Shown: positions 1-28,260, counted from the stretch's first letter. The stretch is 64,000 nucleotides of DNA from Apus apus (GCF_020740795.1 NC_067282.1:166896274-166960273), one strand, 5' to 3'. Program-made: numbers and translations. The notes: a model not told the origin generated them from the letters alone.

Positions 1-15194
<15,194 letters not shown>

Positions 15195-15455
15195 AGTGGA
15201 AGACAACAAAAAAGAAGAGACATTTTCTAAACAAAGAGGGAGCCAAATAAGGGCAGATTTAGTCTTGATGTGCATCACTTGATAGTGTCTTAAACTAATT
15301 TCAGGGACTGAAAATTGTAGATGCTTTCAGAATCATACATGGCAATTGTCTTAGTGTCTGTTGAGCCATGCTAAAATATAAAATATTTATTTTATAAATA
15401 TAAATGCTGTTAATTCCTTTTATTTGGAAATAATAAAGACTGTTCCCCATACCCA
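15195..15455 (+). other. CAPS2: CAPS2 3' untranslated region
   Basis: About 260 AT-rich bases between the stop codon and the inferred cleavage site. The end is inferred from the AATAAA at 15432, and the exact cleavage position cannot be read from sequence. Further AATAAA-like hexamers occur downstream (for example near 16055), so longer transcripts are possible. Confidence 0.6.
15432..15437 (+). terminator. CAPS2: Polyadenylation signal AATAAA of CAPS2
   Basis: First canonical AATAAA after the CAPS2 stop, 238 bases downstream and on the coding strand. It is a signal for cleavage and polyadenylation, not a bacterial-style terminator. Confidence 0.7.
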
Positions 15456-15654
15456 AAGGCATAATTTGATACTAGAATCAAGTGGCCTATTTTAAAATAA
15501 GAGGGAATTACAAACTAAAATGCAAGAATAGATGCAAGATACAGTTTAGTTTTATGATGCATTGTGAAAAGCTTTGAATTTAGATTTGTATAAAGATTAA
15601 TTGTAGCTTTTCTTCAGAGTTTTCTTCTTATAAAAAAACCCCACACGTTTATTC

Positions 15655-15843
15655 TTATAACATTCTTTGTCTCATTTCTTGGTTCTTATGCTGGTACTTA
15701 GCCTGCAAAGAGAGCAAGTCATCCTTTTCCAATTGTGAGGATGTCTGCAGTACTGAAAGCACAGAGGTGTTCACACCAATTAGCCTTTGAACTCCTGTGT
15801 GGACCATTTTGACTGATCTGATTTTTTCATCAGGCATGTGAAG
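15655..15843 (-). pseudogene. Candidate 3'-terminal exon of the minus-strand gene
   Basis: Minus-strand open stretch after a possible acceptor (aatgttcag at about 15852-15844), reading LHMPDEKIRSVKMVHTGVQR through SQLEKDDLLSLQAKYQHKNQ to EMRQRML and TAA. An AATAAA on the same strand begins one base after the stop (15653-15648). The composition is that of a helical, charged C-terminus. The pyrimidine tract before the acceptor is weak. It is convergent with CAPS2, whose own polyadenylation signal is about 220 bases away. Confidence 0.35.
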
Positions 15844-18339
15844 CTGAACATTGAATCACACAGGTTTTACTAAGCACACATATATTATATAATGCACTTC
15901 CTCATTCCTTTCTTTTGCTAAGTGGTTTTCAAAACAAATAATTTATATTTAAGTATCTGATTTCTGTATTTTCTGTTGCTATGATTTTTTAACTAAACCT
16001 TAGCAATGATATCCTTCTTCAAACTGATAGACAGCATTTCCTATCTACTTTGAAAATAAAAACCAGAAAAAAAGCGCCTCTGTCACAACAAAAATGAAAT
16101 AATGAATTGAAATATTCCTTGCTATTTCAAATATTCAGCCAGATACACTTTTCAATATAATGTATGTTGTTAATTCTGTAAAATTATTTGTGTTAAGAAA
16201 TAAAAAATGTATTATTATTAATTACATAGAGAGAAAGCCTTCAGTTTCAATATGTCTGTCATCTAAATTAACTGTATGTTGAACTGCATTCCTTAGAATA
16301 TGCAATAAAAACATACTTCTTTCCTCTGTGCTTATCTGCCTGGTTTTGACTTTGTATATAAGTCTAATATATAAGAACCTTCCTCTGAGACAGAATTTGT
16401 GTTTCATAAGAAATTAAGGGCAGTGCTGACATGAGGGTCTTTGATCCCTGTGTGGCAGACTGGTTTATTCTGGATATAGCACTTTGTGTTACTGTGGTGT
16501 CATTGTCTGTACCCTGTCCTCAAGTGTAACAAGAATCGTAGTTTCTACTTTATATCCTCAGGTGTGGGATTTTGGGGGGTTCTTTTGAGGCTGCAAAAGT
16601 TTGTATGTCTTGATTTACAGAGAAAAGGCAATACTGTCAATGCTTGTTCTAAGCAGGAATTCTGAGGTGTCTCATTACGATTTTCTTACTCCCAGCTCCT
16701 GCTGGAATTTCTCTTGCTGGAAAGATTCTGTAATTACTGGTCTTGGAACTAGTGATTCTGAGAAGGGCGACTTCAGCTGGTTTTACAGGAAACTGCTTGT
16801 TAATGTGTCTGATCAAATAAGTGAAAAATATCAAGTGGCATTTTTATTAGTTTTTCAAAGGGTCACTTATTCTGTTTAGACTTGTTCAGTTAGGAGAGTT
16901 GTACGAGTGGAAAAAATGGTAGCTCAGTTTCATAAATGTGAATGTGAAATGGGGTATTGACGTAATTATTTTTGCAAGTCTTCAATGTTTTTGCAGTGCT
17001 TTTAGGAAGATTATTTCACATTATTCTACAGAAGAGAAAAATAGATGACAAGTGGATGTATCCTTAATGGACCTGCTATCAGCAGAGGTCTGCTGAAAGT
17101 AAGCATTCTTTATTTTGCTCTTACCACTAAAATGAGGTGCTGTTATAAAAACATTATTTCCATAGCTTTGATAGTCATGTTTTGGTTTTTTTTTTCTTAA
17201 TATGAAGTCAGATTCTCAACAGGGTAATCTACAATAAATTCTAAAGGTCAGAAATTTTCTGAAGAGACAAGTAGGTACTCTGATAATTATGTAAAACATG
17301 GTAGGTATATAATTTCTATTAATTATGAGGTCAAATATGCATCGGTGGATGCCTCAAAATGTCAGGTATGATGTCAGGTGAGTTTTTAATGGAGTTCACA
17401 AAAGTATTTTTCCATCTGCTCTGTTTTTCATTGTCCAAGCTTAAGACGGTAACAAAGAATTAAAAGCAACTTCTACCCCAGGCTGGCCTACCATGCTTAC
17501 AGTTAGTAGAAAAACACAGAAACTGTATTCAAACCAGAGTCTGTCATGTCTAGCTTCTTTTCATTAACAGTGGTCTCAATGCCCGGATTATTTGCATTCC
17601 AATTTGCTCTTCTCTTTTCCATGAACCTGAATCCTTTTCTTTGAGCAATGCTTTGTAGTTTGAAACTTTCTGGAGGTGTCCGCTGGGGTTTGCTGCCTTT
17701 AAGTGTGTTTCAGACAAAACTTGGTTGCCTTTCTCAGAATTGCCCATGTGTTCTGAATTATGATATGTTCTTAGTTAAAAGTGCTTTTCTCAGAGAAGTG
17801 GGCTGGCTGATTTCCTGAAACTCACAGCTTAATAAAACCAGTTGTCTTCATGCCAATCTGATTTACACTTCCACTAAAAAGGCTTCACAACCTGCTGTAA
17901 TTGAGAATCTCAGAAGTGCATTATGCTTCAAACATATTTTGTCCTATTAGATGCGCACGCTCCCAGGAGACAAGTGCAAATGAATGAAGTGATGTAACTC
18001 CTCATTCTCAAGCTCCATGACCACTTCATCAAATGAATATGCACTGGCAATGTTAGTTGGAATGTTTAAGAGCATTTTAAAAAAGCAAAACACAGGCACG
18101 TGGGCAAAACTTCAGTAGCTTCACTTTGTCAGCTAATGGAAATGTGGCATCTTCAGCTGGGGTCGATTTGTTGCTGAGAGGAGGTGTCCTTACTGATTCA
18201 CACTCACAAACTCATTTCTCTTCCATGAGAGTCACTGCCAACTCATCAAGTGTTGTGGGAATTTGAAGCCATAAAACCAAAAAAAAAAAAAAATTTATGT
18301 TCCACTGTGTGTTTGTATTAAGGTGCTCTTCCATTTTGG

Positions 18340-18475
18340 GGCTTGGGGGATGTTAGTTTTGAGGGGGTTTTGGGGTTTGGTTATTTGGTTTGTTGGGGTT
18401 GGTTGGTTTGGTGGTTTTTTTGGCTTTTTTTTTTTTTTTTTTGCTTGTTTTTTTGTGTTTGTTTTTTTTTAAAGC
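18340..18475. repeat. G/T-rich low-complexity tract with poly-T
   Basis: The plus strand is nearly free of A and C: ggggcttgggggatg, then TTTGGGGTTTGG-like runs, then a poly-T run of about 20. It resembles the larger tract at 30895-31090. Confidence 0.7.
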
Positions 18476-20968
18476 ATGCTATGTCTAGGTAGTAAAAGAG
18501 AAAGCCTAAAACTGATTGATTATATGTTGGTCTGTTTAAGGCCATAGAAAAAAAAAAAAAAAAAAAAGCAGGTAAGTTTCTATGGCAGAAAAAGAGAACA
18601 TAGTAAATTGCATGCATTTTTTCTGGACACTACTTTCATAATTTATCCTTCCACTCCTTCATACTCAGCAATATAGAGACGGAGATAATTTTGTATTTGC
18701 TTTCCATGTTCTTAACCACTTTGAGAAGCTGAGTCAGAAGGACTCTTGTAATCATTAGACATCTCCAGTGATGAAAGAGGCAACAGGAATTTCCTTCTAG
18801 ATGTATTTAGGCTATTTTTTCCATGGAGAAATTGTCAAAATTTTAGCTGAAATGGAAGATACTTAGGAAATAAATGTGGCAAGACAGTATCTACATGAGG
18901 ACCCTATGAAATATTTTGGTTTTTGGCTTCTATACTTTTGTTGTACCCCTTTTTGATCATAGCGAAGTACCCTGCAGGGGAAAAAAAAAAACAACAAAAC
19001 AACTTATTATGTGTTTCTTAATGTTTATTTATAGTATTTGTTGGTTTTGCCTGGAATTTATAGTATCCGGGTACCTGTTTTCTGGCTTGTTTCCTCCTCG
19101 TTCATGTGTTATAGTTTGGATGGAATTAATTTTTGCTACGAGCAGAATTTTGTGTGTCCAGTATCCACAGAGAAGCATCTTCAAAATAAGGAAAGTAATA
19201 GGCATCTTTTTGTGGTTTGATTTTTTCAGGCCGCACTCTAATGAAATGTTTAATATTTTAGGACCTTTGCTGGCTTATGTATTTTTTTATCTCATGTCTT
19301 CTGACCTTTTGCTGTCATACCCATTCTCAGTTTAAGAAGCAAAAAGAGGAACCTGAGAGACTCTGAAAAATACAGAAAAAAATGGTGTTTAGAAGTTGTG
19401 CTGCTTTAGATGCTTTGCTAATAAGGATTCTCCCTGTAGAAACTTGGTGCTGCTTTTGAACTGCCCTTTTGAGTAGTATGAAAGAACCTCTTTGGCCAAC
19501 TCATTCCTAGTACCAGGAATAAGGATACGGAGACCTAAGAGGTTCTCCTTTAGACAGCTGAGGTGAGCAGGCAGCCCCTCACAAGCGTTGGTGAGAAGGA
19601 CGGACTTTGTGGCTGGGAGAGGTGGAGGTGCCCACTTTGGTCCCAGTGCTGACATCTGCTGGGATAACTCTTTGATAACTGCTGCAGTGGTGGCCTCCTT
19701 TCATAACCCGTGTTGGAACGGGCTTGTGGGAAGACTTCTTGCAGACATGTAGCTACCTACCAACGTGCCAAGCTAGAAGACAAGATCATGCCTTTCATGG
19801 CAAAGCTGCTCTTCATACTAACTTTTTAAAATGTCAGCTACTTAGTTCTGCCTTGCTGCAGGCAAGTGGAATGGAGAGGGCAGAGGCTGGACAGAGACAA
19901 GCTAGGGAGAAGATATGAAGACAGATTAGGTGGAAGACTTAAAACACCTCAGGGCAGTGGGGGAGATCAAAAAGCAGGGAATGGCAAAGAGCTCCTTTCC
20001 AGTAGGAAAGCAAAAGGAATTAGGGACTCTTCCCCACCTTTCCCCTGTACTTCTATTTTATGCTGCATTTCATGTTTGGTTGTGAGCTGGGAATGAAACC
20101 CAGCAGGAACTGATTAACTCAGGTTCAAAATTTCTCTTCCAAGGTTGTTGGAAGAGAGTCTGCTGTTCTGGAGTCCTTTTTTATCTATCCCATTTCTGAG
20201 GAGGTTGTTGGTAATTCCATACATGTTCTTATTTAAGAGTTCGGGCCAAGGCCCTCACAAAAGTCACTCTGGGAAGAGCATGCCACAGGTGATACTTGTT
20301 TTACAGTGTTTTACACTTTATGTGGGAAACTCCAGGCCGTTATAGGGAAGTACAGGTTAAAATTAGTGGAAACTAAAATAGCAACTGTGGAGATTTATCT
20401 TAAAGCTGTATTCCCTTTCCTTACAACATCTGTCAGGTAAGTGAATACTTAATGACTCCTATGACTAATTCTGGGATCCTGCGATTTGTCTTGGCATGAA
20501 TTAAATACTGCACTCACATTGGTAAATTATTCCCCTGAAGTAATTTCCTTTGACAATAGTATTTGCCTTGTAGATGCTAGTGATTAACCACAGGTTTCAG
20601 CTGTGAATACTGAAGTTGTTTTCATCCACTAGACATTCTTGACTTCTCCTTTCTCAGTGTTTCATGAGCAAAAGGAACAATAACAGAGGTCGAACCAACG
20701 CTACAGTGTAACTTTTTTTTTTTTTTCCCCTTTAGAACCAACATTATGGAAGTATCTGACACAGCAACACATTTGTAACTAGGTTACAGTAGTCTGCTTT
20801 CTATAGGTTGAATACGCTTTTGGGAAATATCTGTTTTAAATATAATTGTTGCATAGATTCAAATAACTGTAGGGAAATAAGCACCCAGAAAAGTGTGTTG
20901 TTAATTTATTAAAACCAAGTCAGTGAGAAGGAAATCAGTTATCAGTGCTGGATAATGATCTTTCCATA

Positions 20969-21540
20969 TCGTAGAATCACAGAATGCCTTGTGTTGGAAG
21001 GGACCTCTAAAGGTCATCTAGACCAACCTCCGTACAATAAACAGGGACATCTCCAACTAGAAGAGATTGCACAGAGCCCCTTGAATGTCTTCGCCACCTC
21101 TCTAGGCAGCCTCTTCCAGTGATCCACCAACCTCATATTAAAGAACTCTTTCCTAATGTCCAACCTAAATCTACCTTTTTCTAGCTTAAAACCATTACCC
21201 CTTGCCCTATTGTTACATGCCCCAGTGAACAGGTCTTCCCCAGTCTTCTTGTAGACCCTTTTCAGGTATTGGAAGGTCACTATAAGGTCCCTCCAGAGTC
21301 TTCTCTTCTTTAGGCTGAACAACCCCAACTCCCTCAGCCTGTCTTCATAGGAGAGGTGCTCCAGCCCTCTGATCATCTTTGTTGCCCTCCTGTAGACACA
21401 CTCCAACAGGTCCACATCCTTCTTTTGTTGGGGACTCCAGAGATGGATGCAGTGCTCCAGGTGAGGTCTCACCAGGACAGAGTAGAAGGGCAGAGTCACT
21501 TCAGATCTGCTGGCCACACTTGTTTTGATGCAGTCCATGT
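20969..21540 (-). repeat. CR1 LINE copy with an open reverse-transcriptase end
   Basis: Minus-strand CR1 3' end. It begins (element 3' side) with tagaatcacagaatgccttg and extends into the pol-like frame. The minus-strand frame 21538-21014 stays open for 174 codons and includes [20 protein letters not shown] and [20 protein letters not shown], the conserved C-terminal end of the CR1 ORF2 protein. The catalytic and endonuclease parts are absent, so it is a 5'-truncated, immobile copy. Confidence 0.9.
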
Positions 21541-22009
21541 GTTTCTTTTCCGATTCTTAGCCCTTTTTTTCAGACTATATGATTTCTAAATTCTATTTTC
21601 TAATTTTATCTTGAAATGCCTGCAGACTCTTTTCTTTCAGGAACATCTTTCTTCTCCAGTAAGAGCCATAAACCTAAAGACTTTTCTGAAATAAATAAAA
21701 ATGTGATTCTGTGATGAAGTAACATCCAGCAACAAAAATCCCTGGGGGAGAGGAGACAGGGCAGATAAAAGCAAACAGAAGCTATGATAACATCACTACT
21801 TATTAGTATGTTTTGTTTATTTGTATATTTTGACTTTTCCCTCTGGAACACCAGCCATGAAGAAAAACCTACCCAGTAGTACAGGTCAGAGGAAATTATC
21901 TCTCTTCACGTACAGTCAGAAGAAAACAGTCTGGAAGATGTTTTATGAGGTTATCTGCTCTGTTATCCTGTATTATCTGGAAAAAAAAGTAGTGTTTCTG
22001 CCTTCTTCT

Positions 22010-22230
22010 CACCTGGGATGGAGACCCCTCCATATTCCTAGGTAATCTGTTCTATTGCTTCATTGCACTTCATGTTAGAAAAAGTTCCCTACTGATTAAC
22101 CTGAATCGTTCTTGCTTCAGTTTAAGCTGATTACTGTTTCTGCTATCCCATCCTTTCCTTGTGCAACAGCTTTGAATCTTATTACTACATCCTCTTTGAT
22201 CTGAAGCCTGGTACATATGACTGCTTAGGA
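22010..22230 (-). repeat. Ancient CR1-like remnant
   Basis: Contains wording typical of old minus-strand CR1 copies (ctgggatggagacccctcca; aaaagttccctactgattaa; cagtttaagctgattactg), strongly diverged and without clear ends. Confidence 0.45.
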
Positions 22231-24330
22231 AAATTACATTAACTGGACGTGTTTAGTTCATTCTCATTATTCTCCTTTAAGAGCCAGTTGGTGCTTTTCT
22301 TGTGCTGACTGTGATGCCCTACATTAGGCACAAGAAACTGAACTGGAATGTAAGATGTTTAACAGCAGCTCATTTCAGGCAGTCTTATTATGCAACTAAT
22401 AAATGGCATGTAATGTAATAATGTATGCAAATATTTATTAGAATAGATTTTATCATTGTTTATTTTTGATGGAAAGTCTTTTGTCTTTACTGAAACGTAT
22501 CTTTAATACATGTAGATGTGTGTGCTAATGACTGCTCCTGTCTCACGCACAGAACTGCAGGAAGACTACCTGCAGTCTACAGATACTCTACTGCAATTCC
22601 CAAGCCAAACCTCCCTTCTCTTGAACAATGTTCAAGATGCAGGAATTTTATTATTTCCTGGTCTTCTTTTTTTTTTTCATTTTTTCTTTTTTTCTTTTTT
22701 TTTCTCTTTTTTTTCCTTTTACTTATATTAGGCCTCCACCCTAGTGAACTGGAAGGGTTTGTTTAGTAAATATAGTGAAAGAGCATTGTTACCAGGTGAG
22801 ATTTTTCTTCAGCCCCATCACGAAGTAACTACTGCATTATTTTGGCTGTGCCTCTCCCTCCTTTCCAGTGAATTAGCTACAATGAATAATACATAGAATT
22901 ATGAACTTCCTTTCACCCTGAAGGAGCAGACCACAAGTTTGCTTTAGACACTAGCGAGCAATGCATCAAGATTGCTAACTTCTTTTCTTTTTGGCTTCAT
23001 TGCATTTTTCTCTCAATAAAATGAAAGGAGTGGTAAAAAAAGTAGCCATATTAGTTCTGAATAATCATGGACTTCAAACTGTTCCTTTGCACTGTTACTT
23101 CAAAGACAGACTTTTGGATAACTTGTTAGATTGACTTGTGCTCCTGGGCTGTAGTTAATATAGACGGTGTGTTCATATCTCTCATATATGAGCAGCTTAC
23201 AGGGGGAAAAGATGGTTCTGACATTGAAGAAAGTAACCTAGAGTAATAACCACATAGTAATACTCAGTTTAGACTGATTTTTAATTGCCCGTTCCTAATA
23301 TCTATCCTGATAGAAAATGTTCAGATGCATCAAACAAAAAAGTGGCATGGTAAATGGCAATTTAGTAATTTAATAAAAAGTAAATGGAGGCTGGTGGCAA
23401 GTCTTTGTGCTACTGGCAGAGCATTATGTCAGTTCTGTACTGTGAAGCTGACAGCCCTGTTGCCAAAACAGGTCACAGTGATGCTTTTCCACTGGGAGAG
23501 GTGACTGGCCAGAGGCCTTTTTGTCCATCTGTGTTCTTGAAACTGTTTTGCCCCATGGAAAGGCTGCATGTCTGTAGGATGTGAGCTCATGCATGGAACC
23601 TCTTAAGCAATTTTCAAAATTAATAGTAAAAGCCCAATCGAAGGAGTTATTAAAAAAATGTAAATGAACCTGATAAGCAGTGGCATTTTTTTCCAAGATT
23701 AGTGTAATATTCACATGAATTTTTATACTGCCTGATTTTAAGCTGGAGCTTCCTCTTCTAGAGGAAAGGTAGCAATCCTTCAGTCACAGCATTGGAAGAA
23801 GCCTAAAGGTACACTTAAGATGGCAGCTCCATTCTCAGAGCATCCTTTTTTATTTCCACTGTGCTTCTCCTTTTGATGCTGAAAATATTTGAGCTAGGAC
23901 ATACATCAGTTACTGTTTCATTAATGTGTTTTCTAGCTTTGAAGCTCCTAAAAACTAACTGAGCCACAGGCTGAGCTGGGCCCCGTGCACATGATTACTT
24001 TGAGATACAATCCTTGCCTTAGAAAATGTAAAATCTGAGTCGGAAAAGGTATAAAAGAGAGAAGAGATGAGGAGGGAAGGGAGGGAATATTCTGTTAATG
24101 ATACAAGCAGCTAATATTTCATGTATCTACGAACATCTCAGGTTGCTTCTTGCTTAACAAATAACAATAATAACATTTTAGAATGAAAAGATTATTGAAA
24201 AGTCAGAGCAAATCTTTGTCTCTGCATTGGTTAGCATAAATATGAAGGCAGAGCTCTAGATAGGTAGAGGTATAAACTATTATGAGGATTTTCTATGTTT
24301 AGGAAACTCCCAAATAAAAGATCTTTCGAA

Positions 24331-24361
24331 TATATATATATATGTTTATTTATTTATTTTA
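24331..24361. repeat. AT microsatellite followed by TTTA repeat
   Basis: A run of (AT)n followed by four TTTA-type units; a simple sequence repeat. Confidence 0.8.
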
Positions 24362-27300
24362 AGAAGGGTCCTTTGAATCTCCCATGTGATACTTCTTGAC
24401 TACAAAAGGTTTTTAAAAAATAGCTATTACACAATATGGCAGTGCTTCTTCCATTTTAATGGTCAACATTTACTAAAAACATAATAGGAAAGATTTTGCT
24501 GTTGCTTTTGTGTGTATTGTTGTTGTTAACCTTCATCTTGGGGAAAAAGCAGATGAGAAGCCAAGTGGAACAAAGTGGCAGTAAGGGACTTCCTCGTGCA
24601 TGCCTTGCTGGTAGCTGTCTTGCATACTGAAACAGTTTTCCCTGCTTCAGCAATGGCAGATTGACTTCTGTCTCTCTGCCAGTCCTGCCAACTGCTGAAT
24701 TGCAAATGAAGTAGAAGGGTGAAGGTTACAAAACTGACACCCTCAATTCCCACCAGAGGCTGGCAGTAAGCTTGTACCCACGATGCGACTCGTGTGCTAT
24801 GATTTTGAAGTGAAAATATCTTAAGATTTATTAAACTCTCAGCTCATTCTACCCTGTGTGCTTTCAAGGTGTAGGGGGATGAAGCAGGTGTTAAAGCAAG
24901 CCAGTCTCCAGAAGCAGAGCCATGGTTGGATGTGACAAGGTCTTGATTAGTCACTGGCATGAGTGTGCTGCTTAAGTTTAGGCAGCTGCTTAGGCATCTC
25001 TGTTGTGCTGCTACAGTCTTTAGGCTGTCTGCTTATTCTGTAGAAAAAGCAGGGTCTTCCAGACCTTTAGAGGCATGTGTGTTCCTCTTGTTGAATATGT
25101 AAAAGCTTAGGGAAATAAGCATAGCTAAACTGACAAGCAAAAGTTAGGAGGGTACTGGGAAAAGCTCTCAGGGGTATCAAACATTGCTGAAATGTTTAAA
25201 AAATTAGCATGGACATGGCATGGTCTGTGTGACCAATATGGTTTTACTCTGCACTTAAGTATATAAACTGACTTGTTTAAGGACATGTGGAAACTTAAGA
25301 AATCAGCTTGCAAGTTTACATCCTAATTTTATTCTCCTTATACTGAGATGGGCTACTAACTAAGAGTTAGTCAGGCTGATTCTGCCAAGACTTCTCTACC
25401 TGACCAGCACCTTGCCTCCACGTACGATGTGATGACCATGCTACCTGCAAGGGATCTGGTTTCCCAGTCGGTTCTCCCCTACCAGGTAGGGTAATGGGCC
25501 ACTTTACATTGTTGCAGAAATCTGTGCCAGCACCTCTGACTTCAGTGAGCAAAACTGAAGCACAAGCAGGGGAGATGCAGTGTTTATCTCTTGAGAATAC
25601 TTTTCTGTTTCCATGGCAGTAGACAGCTCTGTTCAGATTTGGGCAATCTTGTCTACAAAGTAGCATGAAAAAAATTAGGAGGGAAAAACTTCACTGCAGC
25701 TGAATTGAGGTAGTCAAAATTAATCAAGCTTGCATACACTGAGATTGGGTCTGCTATAGGAGGCTGCAGACACTATGAAGAAACCGCTCTGCTTCCCACC
25801 TAGCTAAGGCATCTGATTTAAAATCTGCCTGCCTCAGTCAACGAGACTCTGCATGAGACTTCTGCCACTTGCACTCTAGGGGTTTTGAGTCTGACAGGTA
25901 AACTATAACTACTCACAGTGGGAAGAAAAAAAATTACAAAATATAATAATTAAACTTTGAATCAATATTAGAGAATAAACTAGTATTGTAAAATCTCTTC
26001 TGCAAAATGATAGAGGGATAAATTAAATGTCTTTGAGGAATGCTCAGAAGATCACCAACGCAAGCATCTTCAGAAGATAACCTCTTGAAACAGATCTCTT
26101 GCCTTCTTGAGGTAGATTTATTATTGTATCTTAGTAAAAAATAATGAAAATAATGGAGTTTGTTAGTCACAGAGCGGAAGAAAATTATAGATGAGGTAGG
26201 TTTCCAGTTAAACTGCAGTGGGCACAGAAACTAGGTGGAACAGTGCCAGAATTGTATGGAAACCCTTGTGGTCCTTTTAGTGTGTTTTCATTGATTTAGG
26301 TGGCATGTGACAGAAGAGTTTGCTGACTTCCTCAGATAAATCACCATTGTATATGGGTTATATATCAGATTTGAAGTGATTTTAGGAGAAGATCAGTAAA
26401 AGATATTGTTAAATGAAACATAAAACTTCTCCCAGAAAATGTTAGTAAGTGGGCCTTTTCTTTTAAAAATGTAGACTAGCTGTTCCAGACCAATTTAAAT
26501 ACTGACTGAGGTAGTAGATAGTGTATGTGCTGGGTGATAGATGATAAAATTTACCAACATAAAATGCAAAGGTCTCTTTTTTCTTTTTTTTTATTTTTTC
26601 CACCTCCCCCCTAGGTGTCAAATTATATCCAACTCAATGGGATCACTTCAGAGACTTAGAAACTAATAATTGCTAACAGTTTCTTTGTAAGGTTGTTAGT
26701 ACTTGTACAGGGCCCCTATAAATTGTCTGATTCTTAGTAGTCTTTGCCAGCAAAAAGAAAATGACAAATGTTTCAGAGAGAACTATTTTATAGAACTGGA
26801 GGTTTTTGTTTTATGTTTTTTTGTTGTGGTTTGCTTTTGTTTATATTTTTCTGAAGAAACAGCAAAGATAGATAATAAGGCACCTCTTCTGTTTAGACAG
26901 ATAAAGTTTTTTCAGGGCAAGCTCTTCTGTAACTGAAGAAAGTTATTTGTCCTGTATCTTCCAGGTCATAATTATTTATTTATATTATGGGAGTGCTTAA
27001 GACTCCTAAGACGAGGCTCTCATTATGGCAATGCAAAGTTTTCATATTGATGTATCCATTGAGATGGACAAAGAATAGAAAACTTCGTAAATGTTGGGAA
27101 TAACATTTGTCAAAATTTTCATGAGGCTTGTGTTCCTGTGCCAGGAAGCAGAAGCAAGCTCACTGGAGGCTAGCTTGTCTCTGCTGGCTCACATACCCAT
27201 GCTCTAAGGTAAGATACGTGGCTTGGGCATTTCCACATTTTTTTCCATCTCTCTGTTCTTTCTGATCACTAATGCAAAGATTTGCCCCTTTTTAATGATG

Positions 27301-28260
27301 GAAGCTTGTACCCAAGAGCTGTAACTCATTTGGAGGTACTGCATTCATTTCCCTGTCCCTCAGGACTGTCTATGTTTGACTAGGTCATTTTAAGACCTGT
27401 TGTTTTTGTGGTTTGTTTTTTTTTCTTTTTCCCCAGTCTCTGCAAATACACAGAGCACCTGGAAGAAGCTCAGTCCATTTACATTCTACTTGAACAAAAG
27501 AGTGAAGACCTGTTGAGGAGCTCAGTACTCTTCTCACTGTTTAACTAGTTTTCTTTACAGAGCCATTATCTTGCTGGCAGGTGACATGCCTCAGAAGTGG
27601 CATTACAGGCTGGCGAGTTATGTATGAAAAAGACACTCACTGACCTTTAACTGGAATTGAAGCAAATTTTCAGGATAGATCAAAAATTAATTCCCAATAT
27701 TTCAGTATTGGAGACAAAAAGAAAAAAAAAGGAAGTGTGGACAGAGCCTGAGGCAATGCCTCCTTTTATAAGCAGAATGTAATATCCTTTATCTTTTGAG
27801 AAAATGTGTATCCCACAAATATGAATCAGCACTGGCAAAGCTACTTACTGCAGAAGCAGGTGAGTAATCATGCTTTCCACCATCTTGCATCACTAATACC
27901 TCTGGCATTAGAAATCGGGGGAGCCAAAGGGCACCCAATAATGAATGAAAAAGGCAGTGGCTGTGAGATTCTGGAGTGGTGGACATTTGGGCAACGGGCA
28001 TGTGGTATCCACTCATGATTTAGAGGAACAGTGCCCACTTTGGAATCAAAAGTGAAGGGTGACGGTTTGTAAGGGATTGCCCCCTGAAAGAGGTAAGCCA
28101 GGTCTGGGAGTTTATGAGGCTGTTTAGAGGAGCTTATTGAACGGAATGGCTCTGCTCATGATAGGTGTTTTCTTGTACAGTTACAGGCAAAACAGTCTTA
28201 AGTCGGGGAATTTTCACTTATTGTGAGTTAACACAAACTTCTAAACATGTATTTGGGTAT

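Larger units (their letters stand above)
15655..19757 (-). pseudogene. Decayed or unrecognised minus-strand gene, convergent with CAPS2
   Basis: Several separate minus-strand stretches read like protein but do not form one open frame. They are 19757-19389, about 18790-18630, 18260-17950, 17747-17550, about 16350-16222 and 15843-15655. Examples are HKPVPTRVMK and, one frame over, EATTAAVIKELSQQMSALGP; TLDELAVTLMEE followed by a stop and then TPPLSNKSTPAEDATFPLAD; NIASAYSFDEVVMELENEEL; and LSLQAKYQHKNQEMRQRML with stop. Frame shifts and in-frame stops between them suggest a pseudogene, though unrecognised introns could explain some breaks. I do not recognise the family. The hydrophilic, helix-prone composition is all that can be said. 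Because the readings are short, chance cannot be ruled out. Confidence 0.35.
15456..20968. other. CAPS2-KCNC2 intergenic region, proximal part
   Basis: No confirmed gene. It holds the minus-strand coding-like fragments at 15655-19757 and a G/T-rich tract followed by poly-T at 18340-18475. Poly-A runs lie at about 18277-18293 and 18547-18567. Confidence 0.5.
21541..28260. other. CAPS2-KCNC2 intergenic region, middle part
   Basis: AT-rich non-coding DNA. I noted an old CR1-like remnant at 22010-22230, a pyrimidine-rich tract at 22660-22722 and an (AT)n/(TTTA)n stretch at 24331-24361. Open frames here are short and show no family resemblance. Confidence 0.55.

Noticed and set aside
25367..25666. 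99-codon minus-strand frame
   Set aside because: Cys/Gly-rich, no recognisable domain and no flanking splice signals; treated as chance.
27789..28018. Overlapping 75- and 70-codon frames on opposite strands
   Set aside because: The minus frame has some protein-like wording but no acceptor, donor or family resemblance; too short to support.
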